DNA of 15,853 bases from GCA-2688105 sp964499445 (GTDB lineage Bacteria > Chloroflexota > Dehalococcoidia > Dehalococcoidales > GCA-2688105). Below, piece after piece: positions 1-6,293 of this stretch. Numbering within the stretch: position 1 is the stretch's first letter; every line of letters begins with the position of its first letter. Location: the NCBI GenBank assembly GCA_964499445.1, contig CAZCLE010000024.1, forward strand, positions 1-15,853, in the 5' to 3' direction. The notes under the pieces are model-generated. The model was not told the DNA's origin. It saw only the letters and a list, made by a program, of their open reading frames with translations, and ran no database searches. Made by a program: the position numbers and the translations under genes.

Positions 1-96
1 GGCGTGGGCAGGCTGTCAGTACTATTCGCCAATTGCGGGTTATGCTGGACTAAACGCTTTGTCTACCAAGTATCTCTATAATCAAGTAAAATAAGC
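1..96 (+). other. Window edge, possible 3' end of an upstream gene
   Basis: Two plus-strand frames are open from the window edge. One stops at 49-51 (tail ...RQLRVMLD) and one stops at 92-94 (tail ...STKYLYNQVK). Neither tail is recognisable and too little is present to choose between them. In Bacillus the gene before the equivalent DksA-like/lspA/rluD cluster is ileS, so an aminoacyl-tRNA synthetase end is conceivable, but nothing here proves it. Confidence 0.3.
77..82 (+). promoter_or_regulatory. Possible -10 box upstream of the DksA-like gene
   Basis: A perfect TATAAT lies about 90 bases before the DksA-like ATG. No convincing -35 box sits 16-18 bases upstream and there is no TG extension. 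It would be a promoter for the DksA-like/lspA/rluD operon only if the upstream gene ends at 51. If that gene runs on to 94, the match lies inside coding sequence and may be chance. Confidence 0.25.
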
Positions 97-171
97 TTGC
101 TTGTCAGCTATAGATGGGGAAAATCAGAAACAGCCTATCTCAAACTTGACAGGTGGGCGGGAGAAGAAGAA

Positions 172-537
172 ATGACTACCGGCTTCAATATACTTCGCTC
201 GCGTTTAGAGGCGGAAAAAAAGCGCTTAATTGAGGAATTAGAGCAGTTGAGAGCTAGTGTCCGTCCTGCCGGTGAGAGGCGGGAGGGTAGTCCCTTTGGC
301 AAAAGGGAGGAGGAGGCTACCGAGACCCAAGAGTTAGAGAAGCGGCTAGCCTTAGAGAAGCGTATGAGAGACCAGTTAACTGAGGTGGAGCACGCTTTAC
401 ACAAGTTTGAAGAAGAGACCTATGGCTTATGTGATGTTTGTGGTCAACCTATAGACCCCGCCCGATTGGAAGCCCTTCCCCAGGCGAACCTGTGCTTGAG
501 TTGCAAGGCTAAGCAATCGAAGAATGCAAAAGGTTAA
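172..537 (+). CDS. TraR/DksA family zinc-finger protein
   Basis: A 121-residue protein of the DksA/TraR class, whose members bind the secondary channel of RNA polymerase and modulate transcription. Residues 1-80 are charged and strongly helical, consistent with a coiled coil. The C-terminus carries a four-cysteine zinc finger (C87, C90, C108, C111: CDVCGQPID then CLSCK). The acidic DxxDxA tip motif of true DksA is not seen, so this is better called a YlyA/YteA-like paralogue than DksA itself. The ATG at 172 is preferred over an in-frame TTG at 97 because GGGAG (159-163) stands 8 bases before it and the extra 25 residues look non-native. The end overlaps lspA by 14 bases, so the two are probably translated together. 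The order with lspA and rluD matches ylyA-lspA-ylyB of Bacillus. The family call is strong; the exact role is unknown. Confidence 0.88.
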   Translation: MTTGFNILRSRLEAEKKRLIEELEQLRASVRPAGERREGSPFGKREEEATETQELEKRLALEKRMRDQLTEVEHALHKFEEETYGLCDVCGQPIDPARLEALPQANLCLSCKAKQSKNAKG

Positions 538-1039
538 CCCTCTCAAGGGTAAGTGGCGAAATGTGGTCTTTTTCCTTACCGCATTACTGATAGTGGCTGC
601 CGACCAGCTCAGTAAGATAGGGATAAGGAACTATTTACCTGAGGGGCAATCGGTGCCCGAGACAGGATTCTTTCGACTGACCCATATCCACAATGCTGGA
701 GGTGTTTTTGGCTTATTTCAAGGCCAATCATTCCTCTTAACTATAGTTGCCTTTATCGGCGTTGCCGTTCTCCTCTTCTACGCCCTTCTTCTTCATCGTC
801 GTTTTCCCCCTTTAGATAATATGCTGGGCAAGTTGGCTCTCGGCCTCGTTCTTGGCGGCACCATTGGTAACCTCATTGACCGACTTAACTTTGGCTATGT
901 TATCGACTTTATTGATGTTGGCATTGGTGTTTGTCGCTGGCCGGCATTTAACATTGCTGATTCGGCGGTAGTGGTCGGGGTTATCCTGTTTGCTTATTCT
1001 CTTCGCTCATTAGCCGGAGCTGTTAAAGGTCAGGGTTGA
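524..1039 (+). CDS. lspA: Lipoprotein signal peptidase II
   Basis: A 171-residue integral membrane aspartyl protease that removes the signal peptide of diacylglyceryl-modified prolipoproteins, cutting before the lipid-bearing cysteine. The length is normal. All family blocks are visible: ADQLSK (D27), HNAGGVFG with N57, GNLIDR (115-120), YVIDF with catalytic D128, and FNIADS with catalytic D146. Hydrophobic stretches around 13-26, 70-90, 103-115 and 147-160 give the four expected membrane helices. It overlaps the preceding DksA-like gene by 14 bases and so lacks a free leader, which suggests translational coupling. Its stop codon is followed at once by a degenerate repeat copy and then rluD. 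The partial lipoprotein at the right edge of the window is a plausible substrate. Confidence 0.96.
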   Translation: MQKVNPLKGKWRNVVFFLTALLIVAADQLSKIGIRNYLPEGQSVPETGFFRLTHIHNAGGVFGLFQGQSFLLTIVAFIGVAVLLFYALLLHRRFPPLDNMLGKLALGLVLGGTIGNLIDRLNFGYVIDFIDVGIGVCRWPAFNIADSAVVVGVILFAYSLRSLAGAVKGQG

Positions 1040-1040
1040 T

Positions 1041-1107
1041 ACTTTCCTTCTCCTTTACGGGGAAGGGGCTACCTAGTAAAAATCTGAGAGGGGTGCGGTT
1101 GATAAAT
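1041..1107 (-). repeat. Double-hairpin repeat, degenerate copy A (inverted orientation)
   Basis: The segment between lspA and rluD is a worn copy of the repeat family. An 8-base stem (CCTTCTCC 1046-1053 with GGGGAAGG 1059-1066, one G-U pair) stands for hairpin 1. The far end reads GGGTGCGGTTGATAAATA, closely matching GGGTGAGGTTGATAAATA of the copy ending near 2213. It begins just after the lspA stop and runs into the first codons of rluD, so it supplies the apparent start region of that gene. The second hairpin is missing. Confidence 0.6.
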
Positions 1108-1998
1108 AACGTCTATAGTTTTGTAGTTGATAAGCCGGGGGCTCGTCTTGATAAGTATGTTGGTGAGAAATGCCCGGAGCTCTCCCGAACCCAGGCTCAG
1201 AGGCTTATTGCTGATGGCTATATCACGGTTAATGGGAGTGCGGCTAAGGTAAGCCTTAAACTTAATGTCGGTGACTGGGTGAATGTTAGTATTCCCCCCG
1301 CTCCACCCAGTCCCCTGTCGCCTGAGGCTATCCCACTGAACATCATCTATGAGGATGACGACCTTCTGGTCATAGACAAACCCGCCGGGCTGACCGTTCA
1401 CCCGGCGCCGGGATACCCAAATCATACGCTGGTTAATGCTATTCTATCGCACTTGACTGACCTGCCTGATGTCGGTGACTCACTGCGACCGGGAATTGTG
1501 CATCGGCTGGACAAAGATACCTCGGGGGTGATGGTGGTAGCCAAGAATAGCCCGGCTCAGGCTGACCTGATAAGCCAGTTCAAGGCTCATTCGGTAGTAA
1601 AAGCCTATCTGGTATTGGTTAAAGGGCACCTCGCTCCAGAGAATGGCGTTATTGAGGCACCTATCGGGCGTGACCCGCGCAACCGGAAGCGCATGGCGGT
1701 AGTGGCTGAGGGCAGAGAGGCACGGACTGAATATCAGGTAGTTAAGTACATAGGTGATTATACCCTGCTTGAAGTCAGACCGGAGACCGGTCGCACCCAC
1801 CAGATACGGGTTCACCTCAAGGCTATTGGCTATCCGGTGGTGGGTGACAATGTCTATGGCGTCAAGTCGACCTATCTATCACGGCAGTTTATGCACGCCT
1901 GCCGCCTGGGCTTCAAGCTACCATCCACCGGCAAATATGTAGAATTCACCTCTGAATTACCCACAGATTTAGAGCAAGCACTGGAGAATATTGCCTAG
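1099..1998 (+). CDS. rluD: RluD-family 23S rRNA pseudouridine synthase
   Basis: Converts specific uridines of 23S rRNA to pseudouridine during ribosome assembly; acts in the cytoplasm. An N-terminal S4-like RNA-binding region (ARLDKYVGEKCPELSRTQAQ, then GYITVNG) is followed by the RsuA/RluA catalytic domain with HRLDKDTSG and GRTHQIRVHL. The open frame extends back to TTG 1036, but the TTG at 1099 is chosen because AGAGG (1088-1092) sits 6 bases upstream. This gives a 299-residue protein with the catalytic aspartate at residue 138, beside position 139 of E. coli RluD. A GTG at 1093 is the alternative start. The start and its ribosome-binding site lie inside a degenerate repeat copy, which is unusual. 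The subfamily (RluD rather than RluC or another RluA-type enzyme) rests on the S4 domain and the lspA context. Confidence 0.92.
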   Translation: MINNVYSFVVDKPGARLDKYVGEKCPELSRTQAQRLIADGYITVNGSAAKVSLKLNVGDWVNVSIPPAPPSPLSPEAIPLNIIYEDDDLLVIDKPAGLTVHPAPGYPNHTLVNAILSHLTDLPDVGDSLRPGIVHRLDKDTSGVMVVAKNSPAQADLISQFKAHSVVKAYLVLVKGHLAPENGVIEAPIGRDPRNRKRMAVVAEGREARTEYQVVKYIGDYTLLEVRPETGRTHQIRVHLKAIGYPVVGDNVYGVKSTYLSRQFMHACRLGFKLPSTGKYVEFTSELPTDLEQALENIA

Positions 1999-2017
1999 GT
2001 TTCTAAATTATTTATTG

Positions 2018-2096
2018 ACCCTATCCCCTTTATCCCCTTCCCCTTGCTAAGGGGAAGGGGAATATTTTTAGAAGAGGGGCGTAGCCCCTCTTAAAC
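2018..2096 (+). repeat. Double-hairpin repeat, copy B1
   Basis: A complete copy 20 bases after the rluD stop. It begins TTGACC then CCCCTTTATC. Hairpin 1 has perfect 12-base arms (CCCCTTCCCCTT 2034-2045 and AAGGGGAAGGGG 2049-2060, loop GCT). Hairpin 2 has perfect 9-base arms (AAGAGGGGC 2072-2080 and GCCCCTCTT 2084-2092, loop GTA). Arm bases differ from the copies at 7224 and 15476, but the pairing is kept. Confidence 0.8.
2034..2069 (+). terminator. Likely intrinsic terminator after rluD
   Basis: The 12-base GC-rich stem of repeat copy B1 is followed by AATATTTTT, ending in five T residues at 2065-2069. This is a reasonable Rho-independent terminator for the DksA-like/lspA/rluD operon and is provided by the repeat itself. 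The T-tract starts a few bases after the stem, so efficiency is uncertain. Confidence 0.5.
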
Positions 2097-2125
2097 TTCC
2101 CGATTATCAATCCATGGCAAGGAGA

Positions 2126-2213
2126 GTAAAAGAGAGGCGAAGCCTCTGTTACATAACTAATTCCCCCTCTCTTTAACAAGGAGAGAGGGACAAAGGGGGT
2201 GAGGTTGATAAAT
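2126..2213 (-). repeat. Double-hairpin repeat, copy B2 (inverted orientation)
   Basis: A second copy facing B1. Read on the minus strand it starts TATCAACCTCACCCCC, continues into an imperfect hairpin 1 (arms around 2163-2173 and 2179-2190) and ends with a short hairpin 2 (AGAGGC 2133-2138, loop GAA, GCCTCT 2142-2147). About 30 bases lie between the facing ends of B1 and B2. The pair fills most of the roughly 300-base gap between rluD and the methyltransferase gene; I see no gene in that gap. Confidence 0.75.
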
Positions 2214-2246
2214 AGCCCTATTTCTCTATCCCTAGAATCTTATTAT

Positions 2247-2261
2247 GTGGGGTGGTAGAAT
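2247..2261 (+). promoter_or_regulatory. Extended -10 element upstream of the methyltransferase/R-M block
   Basis: GTGGGGTGGTAGAAT contains TGGTAGAAT, a TGn-type extended -10 box, 41 bases before the ATG at 2303. No good -35 box is seen. The same 15 bases recur exactly at 2916-2930, just before the endonuclease gene. It probably drives the three-gene block, but the assignment is from sequence alone. Confidence 0.4.
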
Positions 2262-2302
2262 AGATAACAGCAGCGCGACTTGCGTATAAGGAAGCCCAAA
2301 TA

Positions 2303-2968
2303 ATGAAAATGACAAGAATAGAGAAGTTTTTTGTCCGCAGTCCTCTCAGGCTCTATTTTCAAAGAAAGTTTGAAGCTCCGTGGGTCTTATCAAACCTGAA
2401 CATTGGTAGCGGGTGTGTTTGTCTTGAGATTGGCTGCGGACACGGTGCCGGGGCTCTCCTCATTAACCAGTATCTTGACTGTAAGCGAGTTATCGGTGTG
2501 GACATTGACCCGGATATGATTGAAGGGGCAAAGAGATATATTTCCCGTCCACCAAGATGGGCCAGGGATATAAGAACTGATAACATTGACTTTATTTGCC
2601 AAGACGCAGCTAAGCTATCTTTTCCAGATTGCTATTTTGATGCTGCATTCCTATTTGGAGTCCTTGACCATATAACGGAGTGGCGAGGAGTAGTCGCTGA
2701 AGTTTTCCGGGTACTGAAGGTAGGAGGAATGTTCTCCTTTGAAGAATTCCTGCTGGGTGAGTCCTCCAGAAACCGTTGGGGACATGTGTCCATTGGGGAG
2801 GCGGAACTAAGAGATGCGCTAGAAACAGTAGGATATTCGATTCAGAGTTTCGAGATGATGAAGCGCTTACCTAGATGTTTTGTAAGAGCAGTAAAGGACG
2901 ATTACTCGTCCAAGGGTGGGGTGGTAGAATGGGGGAAATATATTTATCCTGGTGAAGGGGTAACATGA
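2303..2968 (+). CDS. Class I SAM-dependent methyltransferase, substrate unknown
   Basis: A 221-residue Rossmann-fold methyltransferase of the Methyltransf_11 type. Motif I is LEIGCGHGAG (41-50), the acidic residue after strand 2 is D67 in GVDIDP, D101 in CQDAAKL fits the adenine-binding motif, and EVFRVLKVGGMFSF (133-146) is the post-core motif. There is no DPPY or SPPY motif, so it is not a standard DNA base methylase; a small molecule, lipid or protein substrate is more likely. The ATG at 2303 has AAGGAAG (2288-2294) 8 bases upstream. The stop overlaps the next start as ATGA (2965-2968), which ties it closely to the endonuclease gene. Its composition is AT-richer than lspA, rluD or gltX, in keeping with the rest of the block. 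Whether it serves the restriction system or merely travelled with it cannot be seen. Confidence 0.85.
   Translation: MKMTRIEKFFVRSPLRLYFQRKFEAPWVLSNLNIGSGCVCLEIGCGHGAGALLINQYLDCKRVIGVDIDPDMIEGAKRYISRPPRWARDIRTDNIDFICQDAAKLSFPDCYFDAAFLFGVLDHITEWRGVVAEVFRVLKVGGMFSFEEFLLGESSRNRWGHVSIGEAELRDALETVGYSIQSFEMMKRLPRCFVRAVKDDYSSKGGVVEWGKYIYPGEGVT
2916..2930 (+). repeat. Exact 15-base direct repeat of 2247-2261
   Basis: GTGGGGTGGTAGAAT recurs inside the 3' end of the methyltransferase gene, 34 bases before the endonuclease ATG. It again forms TGGTAGAAT, so a second internal promoter or an operator shared by both genes is possible. The alternative is a chance match or the trace of a duplication. Confidence 0.45.
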
Positions 2969-3843
2969 GAGAATTATGGGGCAAAGAACGGGAGATTAAA
3001 TTCTTTACTGAGGCTAGGAAGTTTGCCGCACCGGAGCAGCTATTTTATCTGAGTGATGAGAATAGGTATTATGCGTACTGGCCTAAAAGCTATAAAGGTT
3101 CTAAGAGTACTCTGCAAGCTAGGAACGCCTTGATAGGTAATTATACTGAAAAATGGAGTGCCGATTTGCTGAACGAGTTTGCCCAGAGCAAAGGGCATTA
3201 TGTTGTGCAAGGGGCTATATGCAGTGAAATTGGTTTACCCAACATTTCTTCTGCAGATGTAGCCATTTGTAAAACTAAGGATATCTATCAAAGAGTAGAA
3301 GATATTTTATTAATCATTGAGGTTAAGATGTCTGTCGTGTGGAACTGGGAATTAAAATTTGGGACTGATAGGGAAGAGCTAATCTGTTTGGGAGACTACA
3401 GAACACATCAAGGTAACCCAGGACTACTAAGGTCTGACACTATGTTAAAAGCTATTGGTAAAAGCATAAATATAAGAGTTTCCAGTCCTAAGGCTTCAGG
3501 AATTCCTATAATTGTTTTGGGAAACACGCCTGTTACCAGTAACTATTACGATAAAGTAGACCATTTGAGAAGAAGTGGCATCATTCAAGGATTTTTGTCA
3601 GTGAACCCTAATCCGTTGGATAAAAATGGTGAAAGTATTAAAGCTACAGAGGGGTTAGGTTTCTATCGCATTGATACTTATGCTGAACTTTTATCCAAAT
3701 TAAACGAATTATTTGGGAAAGAAAGGGAATTTTTCTCAAGCATGAGAACAAAAGATGAATTGGGCAGGTTCATTGAAATAGCTAACAGAGAAACAACCTA
3801 TGAGAAAAAAGCAGAGAAGTTTTTGACTTTGATAAGAGAGTAA
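2965..3843 (+). CDS. Probable type II restriction endonuclease (PD-(D/E)XK-like)
   Basis: A 292-residue protein whose neighbour is a DNA methyltransferase 4 bases downstream. A candidate PD-(D/E)XK catalytic core is visible: D98 in ISSADVAIC, a variable spacer, then E119 and K121 in IIEVKMS, with E62 in an upstream helix (NYTEKWSADLL) as a possible fourth residue. A conserved-looking stretch (GLLRSDTMLKAIGKSINIR, 153-171) may be a family signature, but I cannot name the family or the recognition site. The start overlaps the preceding stop by four bases and has GAAGGGG upstream. Codon choice is AT-rich, unlike gltX, which suggests acquisition from another genome. The nuclease role is inferred from the motif plus the adjacent methylase. 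No frameshift or stop interrupts it, so the system may be active. Confidence 0.75.
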   Translation: MRELWGKEREIKFFTEARKFAAPEQLFYLSDENRYYAYWPKSYKGSKSTLQARNALIGNYTEKWSADLLNEFAQSKGHYVVQGAICSEIGLPNISSADVAICKTKDIYQRVEDILLIIEVKMSVVWNWELKFGTDREELICLGDYRTHQGNPGLLRSDTMLKAIGKSINIRVSSPKASGIPIIVLGNTPVTSNYYDKVDHLRRSGIIQGFLSVNPNPLDKNGESIKATEGLGFYRIDTYAELLSKLNELFGKEREFFSSMRTKDELGRFIEIANRETTYEKKAEKFLTLIRE

Positions 3844-3847
3844 AAAC

Positions 3848-4798
3848 ATGGCTGATAACAAAAAATATTCTTCTCAGAGAAGAAAAGGGACGGAAACAAG
3901 CCCCTTTGGTTCACCGGGCAGGATAAATCACGATTCAACCTCTTTTTATGCCAGCAAGTTATATGAAGGCTTGCCAATGGAGAAAAGGGCTGAATATGTA
4001 GAAGTTTCTATTCCGTCGCAATTTTTAGATAAAATTTTTTGCAAAACCAGCGAGAATATGGAGGAATTACCAGATAATAGTGTTCACCTGATGGTTACTT
4101 CACCACCTTACAATGTGGGGAAAGAGTATGACGAAAACTTGACGCTCCAAGAATATAGACAATTCCTGAAACGAGTATGGAGAGAAGTTTATAGAACACT
4201 TGTCCCTGGGGGCAGGGCTTGCATCAATATTGCGAATCTGGGAAGGAAACCGTATATTCCTCTGCATGCTTTTATTGTTGAAGACATGTTGGATTTAGAT
4301 TTCCTAATGAGGGGCGAGATTCTCTGGAATAAAGCAACTAGTTCTAGTCCTTCTACGGCGTGGGGAAGTTGGCTTTCTGCAGCCAACCCAACCTTAAGGG
4401 ATATTCACGAGTATATTTTGGTTTTTTCTAAAGGTATGTTTAGTAGAAGGAATGCTTCCCGGAGGCGAAACACAATCTCTAAAGAGGAGTTTCTGGAGTT
4501 TACTAAGAGTGTGTGGAAGTTTTCAGCGGAGTCAGCTCGCGCAGTTGGACATCCCGCACCTTTCCCGGTAGAACTACCCTACAGGTTGATTCAGCTTTAT
4601 ACCTTTGAAGAAGAAGTGATTTTAGACCCATTTATAGGAAGTGGACAGGCAGCGATAGCAGCCATAAAGACAAACCGTCATTATGTAGGGTATGACATAA
4701 GCGAGGAATACGTAAGATTAGCAGAAAGGCGAATCAAAGATTTTCTGTCGGAATTCAAATCTCAAAAATTGCTCGAACCCAGAAAAAGTTTTAAATGA
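3848..4798 (+). CDS. Beta-class site-specific DNA methyltransferase (N4-cytosine or N6-adenine)
   Basis: A 316-residue DNA amino-methyltransferase expected to protect host DNA from the preceding endonuclease. Catalytic motif IV is TSPPYN (84-89), followed by the target region, and SAM-binding motif I is DPFIGSG (260-266) near the C-terminus. That order, IV before I, defines the beta class. SPPY rather than DPPY leans towards N4-methylcytosine but does not settle it. The N-terminal INHDSTSFYASKLY segment (26-39) resembles the conserved leader of this group. GAGAG (3836-3840) stands 7 bases before the ATG, and the gap to the endonuclease is 4 bases. The last four bases are ATGA, shared with gltX, so an apparently mobile methylase is translationally tied to an essential tRNA synthetase. 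There is no C-protein gene nearby. Confidence 0.9.
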   Translation: MADNKKYSSQRRKGTETSPFGSPGRINHDSTSFYASKLYEGLPMEKRAEYVEVSIPSQFLDKIFCKTSENMEELPDNSVHLMVTSPPYNVGKEYDENLTLQEYRQFLKRVWREVYRTLVPGGRACINIANLGRKPYIPLHAFIVEDMLDLDFLMRGEILWNKATSSSPSTAWGSWLSAANPTLRDIHEYILVFSKGMFSRRNASRRRNTISKEEFLEFTKSVWKFSAESARAVGHPAPFPVELPYRLIQLYTFEEEVILDPFIGSGQAAIAAIKTNRHYVGYDISEEYVRLAERRIKDFLSEFKSQKLLEPRKSFK

Positions 4799-6264
4799 AT
4801 AAATCAGTTAGAGTGCGCTATGCCCCCAGCCCCACCGGCTATCCCCATGTGGGTAATATCAGGACGGCTCTGTTTGACTGGCTCTTCGCCCGCCACTACG
4901 GCGGCAGCTTCATTATCCGCATTGAGGACACCGATGTTGCCCGCAAGGTTAAGGGCGCGGTGGAGGCTATCCTTAACAGCCTGCGGTGGCTGGGTCTGGA
5001 TTGGGATGAGGGTCCTGAGGTGGGGGGTAAGTATGGCCCCTATTTTCAATCCCAGCGCCTGGATTTATACCGTGAGGCTGCCGAGCGCCTTGTTTCCCAG
5101 GGGGATGCCTATTATTGCTACTGTTCTCCCCGGCGACTGGAGGAGATGCGGGCGGAGCAGGTCAGGCGTAAGCAGCCGCCGGGCTATGACCGCCACTGCC
5201 GCCAGTTAAGTCAGGAGGAGCGGGCGCAAAAGGAAGCCGAGGGCGTAATCCCTGTAGTTCGTTTTAAGATACCGCTTGAGGGGAAGGTCAGGTTTACCGA
5301 TTTAATCCGGGGTGAGGTGGTATTTGACAGTAATACCATTGATGATTTTGTCTTGCTGAAGTCGGATGGCTACCCAACCTACCATCTCGCCAGTGTGGTT
5401 GATGACCACTTTATGGAGATTTCTCATGTGCTTCGGGCTGAGGAGTGGCTATCCAGCACTCCCCGCCATTTACTTTTGTATCAGGCTCTGGGCTTTGACC
5501 CACCTCAGTTTGCTCACCTGCCGATGCTCCTGGGGGCTGACCGGGCCAAGTTGAGCAAGCGGCATGGGGCGGTGTCTATTGTCGACTATTATGAGCAGGG
5601 CTATCTACCTGAGGCTATGGTCAACTTTCTCGCCCTGCTGGGCTGGTCTCTGGATGATAAGACCGAGATTTTGTCCCGGCAGGAGCTGATAAACAGCTTC
5701 TCCTTGGAGCGGGTTAGTCGGACGGCGGCCATCTTTAATCGGGATAAGCTCGACTGGATGAACGGGGTATATATTCGTAGCTTGACCGCTGATGAATTCT
5801 TTGACGTTGTAGAACCCTATTTGATGGTGGATGAACTGGCTGGGGAGGCAGTAATATCAAATGAAGAATATGTGAGGGCTCTCCTGCCTCTTTTTCAGGA
5901 GCGAGCCCGAACCCTGGCTGAGGTGGTTGAGCTGGCTCAATTTTTCTTTATTGGGGAGCTTGACTATGCTCCTGACCTGCTAATAGGCAAGGGTATGAGT
6001 CGGGAATCGGCTACCGAAGCACTAAAGACGGGACAGCAGAGGCTCAGGCAACTGGAGGCGTTTGATGTTGAATCTCTGGAGGCTCTCCTCAGACCTCTGG
6101 CGGTGGAGTTGGGGCTGAAGACCGGTCAGCTCTTTGGCACGCTGAGGGTAGCCGTTACCGGGCGGACAGCCGCGCCACCATTATTTCAAACCATGTCTGT
6201 CCTGGGTAAGGAGCGGTGCCTGAGGCGAATTGAAGCCGCATTGGATAGACTGCATAGGTCGTGA
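4795..6264 (+). CDS. gltX: Glutamyl-tRNA synthetase
   Basis: Charges tRNA with glutamate using ATP; it is a class I cytoplasmic enzyme. In many bacteria without glutaminyl-tRNA synthetase it also misacylates tRNA-Gln for later amidation. The 489 residues match the usual length. The catalytic domain shows YAPSPTGYPHVGN (9-21, HIGH motif as PHVG) and KLSKRHG (252-258, KMSKS motif). CYC (108-110) with C135 may form the insertion-domain zinc site (Y131 and H134 are nearby). The C-terminal third is the helical anticodon-binding domain. The ATG overlaps the methylase stop as ATGA and no strong ribosome-binding site precedes it, so initiation probably depends on coupling to the upstream gene. VRVRYAPSPTG starting within five residues is normal for the family and supports this start. 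The higher GC content resumes here. Confidence 0.97.
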   Translation: MNKSVRVRYAPSPTGYPHVGNIRTALFDWLFARHYGGSFIIRIEDTDVARKVKGAVEAILNSLRWLGLDWDEGPEVGGKYGPYFQSQRLDLYREAAERLVSQGDAYYCYCSPRRLEEMRAEQVRRKQPPGYDRHCRQLSQEERAQKEAEGVIPVVRFKIPLEGKVRFTDLIRGEVVFDSNTIDDFVLLKSDGYPTYHLASVVDDHFMEISHVLRAEEWLSSTPRHLLLYQALGFDPPQFAHLPMLLGADRAKLSKRHGAVSIVDYYEQGYLPEAMVNFLALLGWSLDDKTEILSRQELINSFSLERVSRTAAIFNRDKLDWMNGVYIRSLTADEFFDVVEPYLMVDELAGEAVISNEEYVRALLPLFQERARTLAEVVELAQFFFIGELDYAPDLLIGKGMSRESATEALKTGQQRLRQLEAFDVESLEALLRPLAVELGLKTGQLFGTLRVAVTGRTAAPPLFQTMSVLGKERCLRRIEAALDRLHRS

Positions 6265-6280
6265 TTACTGAAGGCGGATA

Positions 6281-6288
6281 AAGGAGGT
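6281..6288 (+). promoter_or_regulatory. Strong ribosome-binding site fixing a GTG start
   Basis: AAGGAGGT, an essentially perfect Shine-Dalgarno sequence, lies 5 bases before GTG 6294 and decides the start of the flavoprotein. Confidence 0.85.
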
Positions 6289-6293
6289 ATATA

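Noticed and set aside
97..171. TTG start at 97 for the DksA-like gene
   Set aside because: No ribosome-binding site at the right distance, and the added 25 residues do not look like the family; ATG 172 has GGGAG 8 bases upstream.
1036..1098. Longer rluD start at TTG 1036 overlapping the lspA stop
   Set aside because: The extra 21 residues are translated from a degenerate repeat, and TTG 1099 gives the expected protein length and catalytic Asp position.
2018..2213. CRISPR array
   Set aside because: The repeats here are two inverted copies of a hairpin element, not regularly spaced direct repeats with unique spacers, and no cas genes are present.
2303..2968. First gene of the block as the R-M system's own DNA methylase
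   Set aside because: It lacks DPPY/SPPY and target-recognition regions; the gene at 3848 has the full beta-class methylase motif set.
4820..5209. Open frame of 129 codons in another frame of gltX
   Set aside because: It is a frame shadow of the GluRS catalytic domain; its composition (Ala, Arg, Ser, Trp) is typical of an out-of-frame read.
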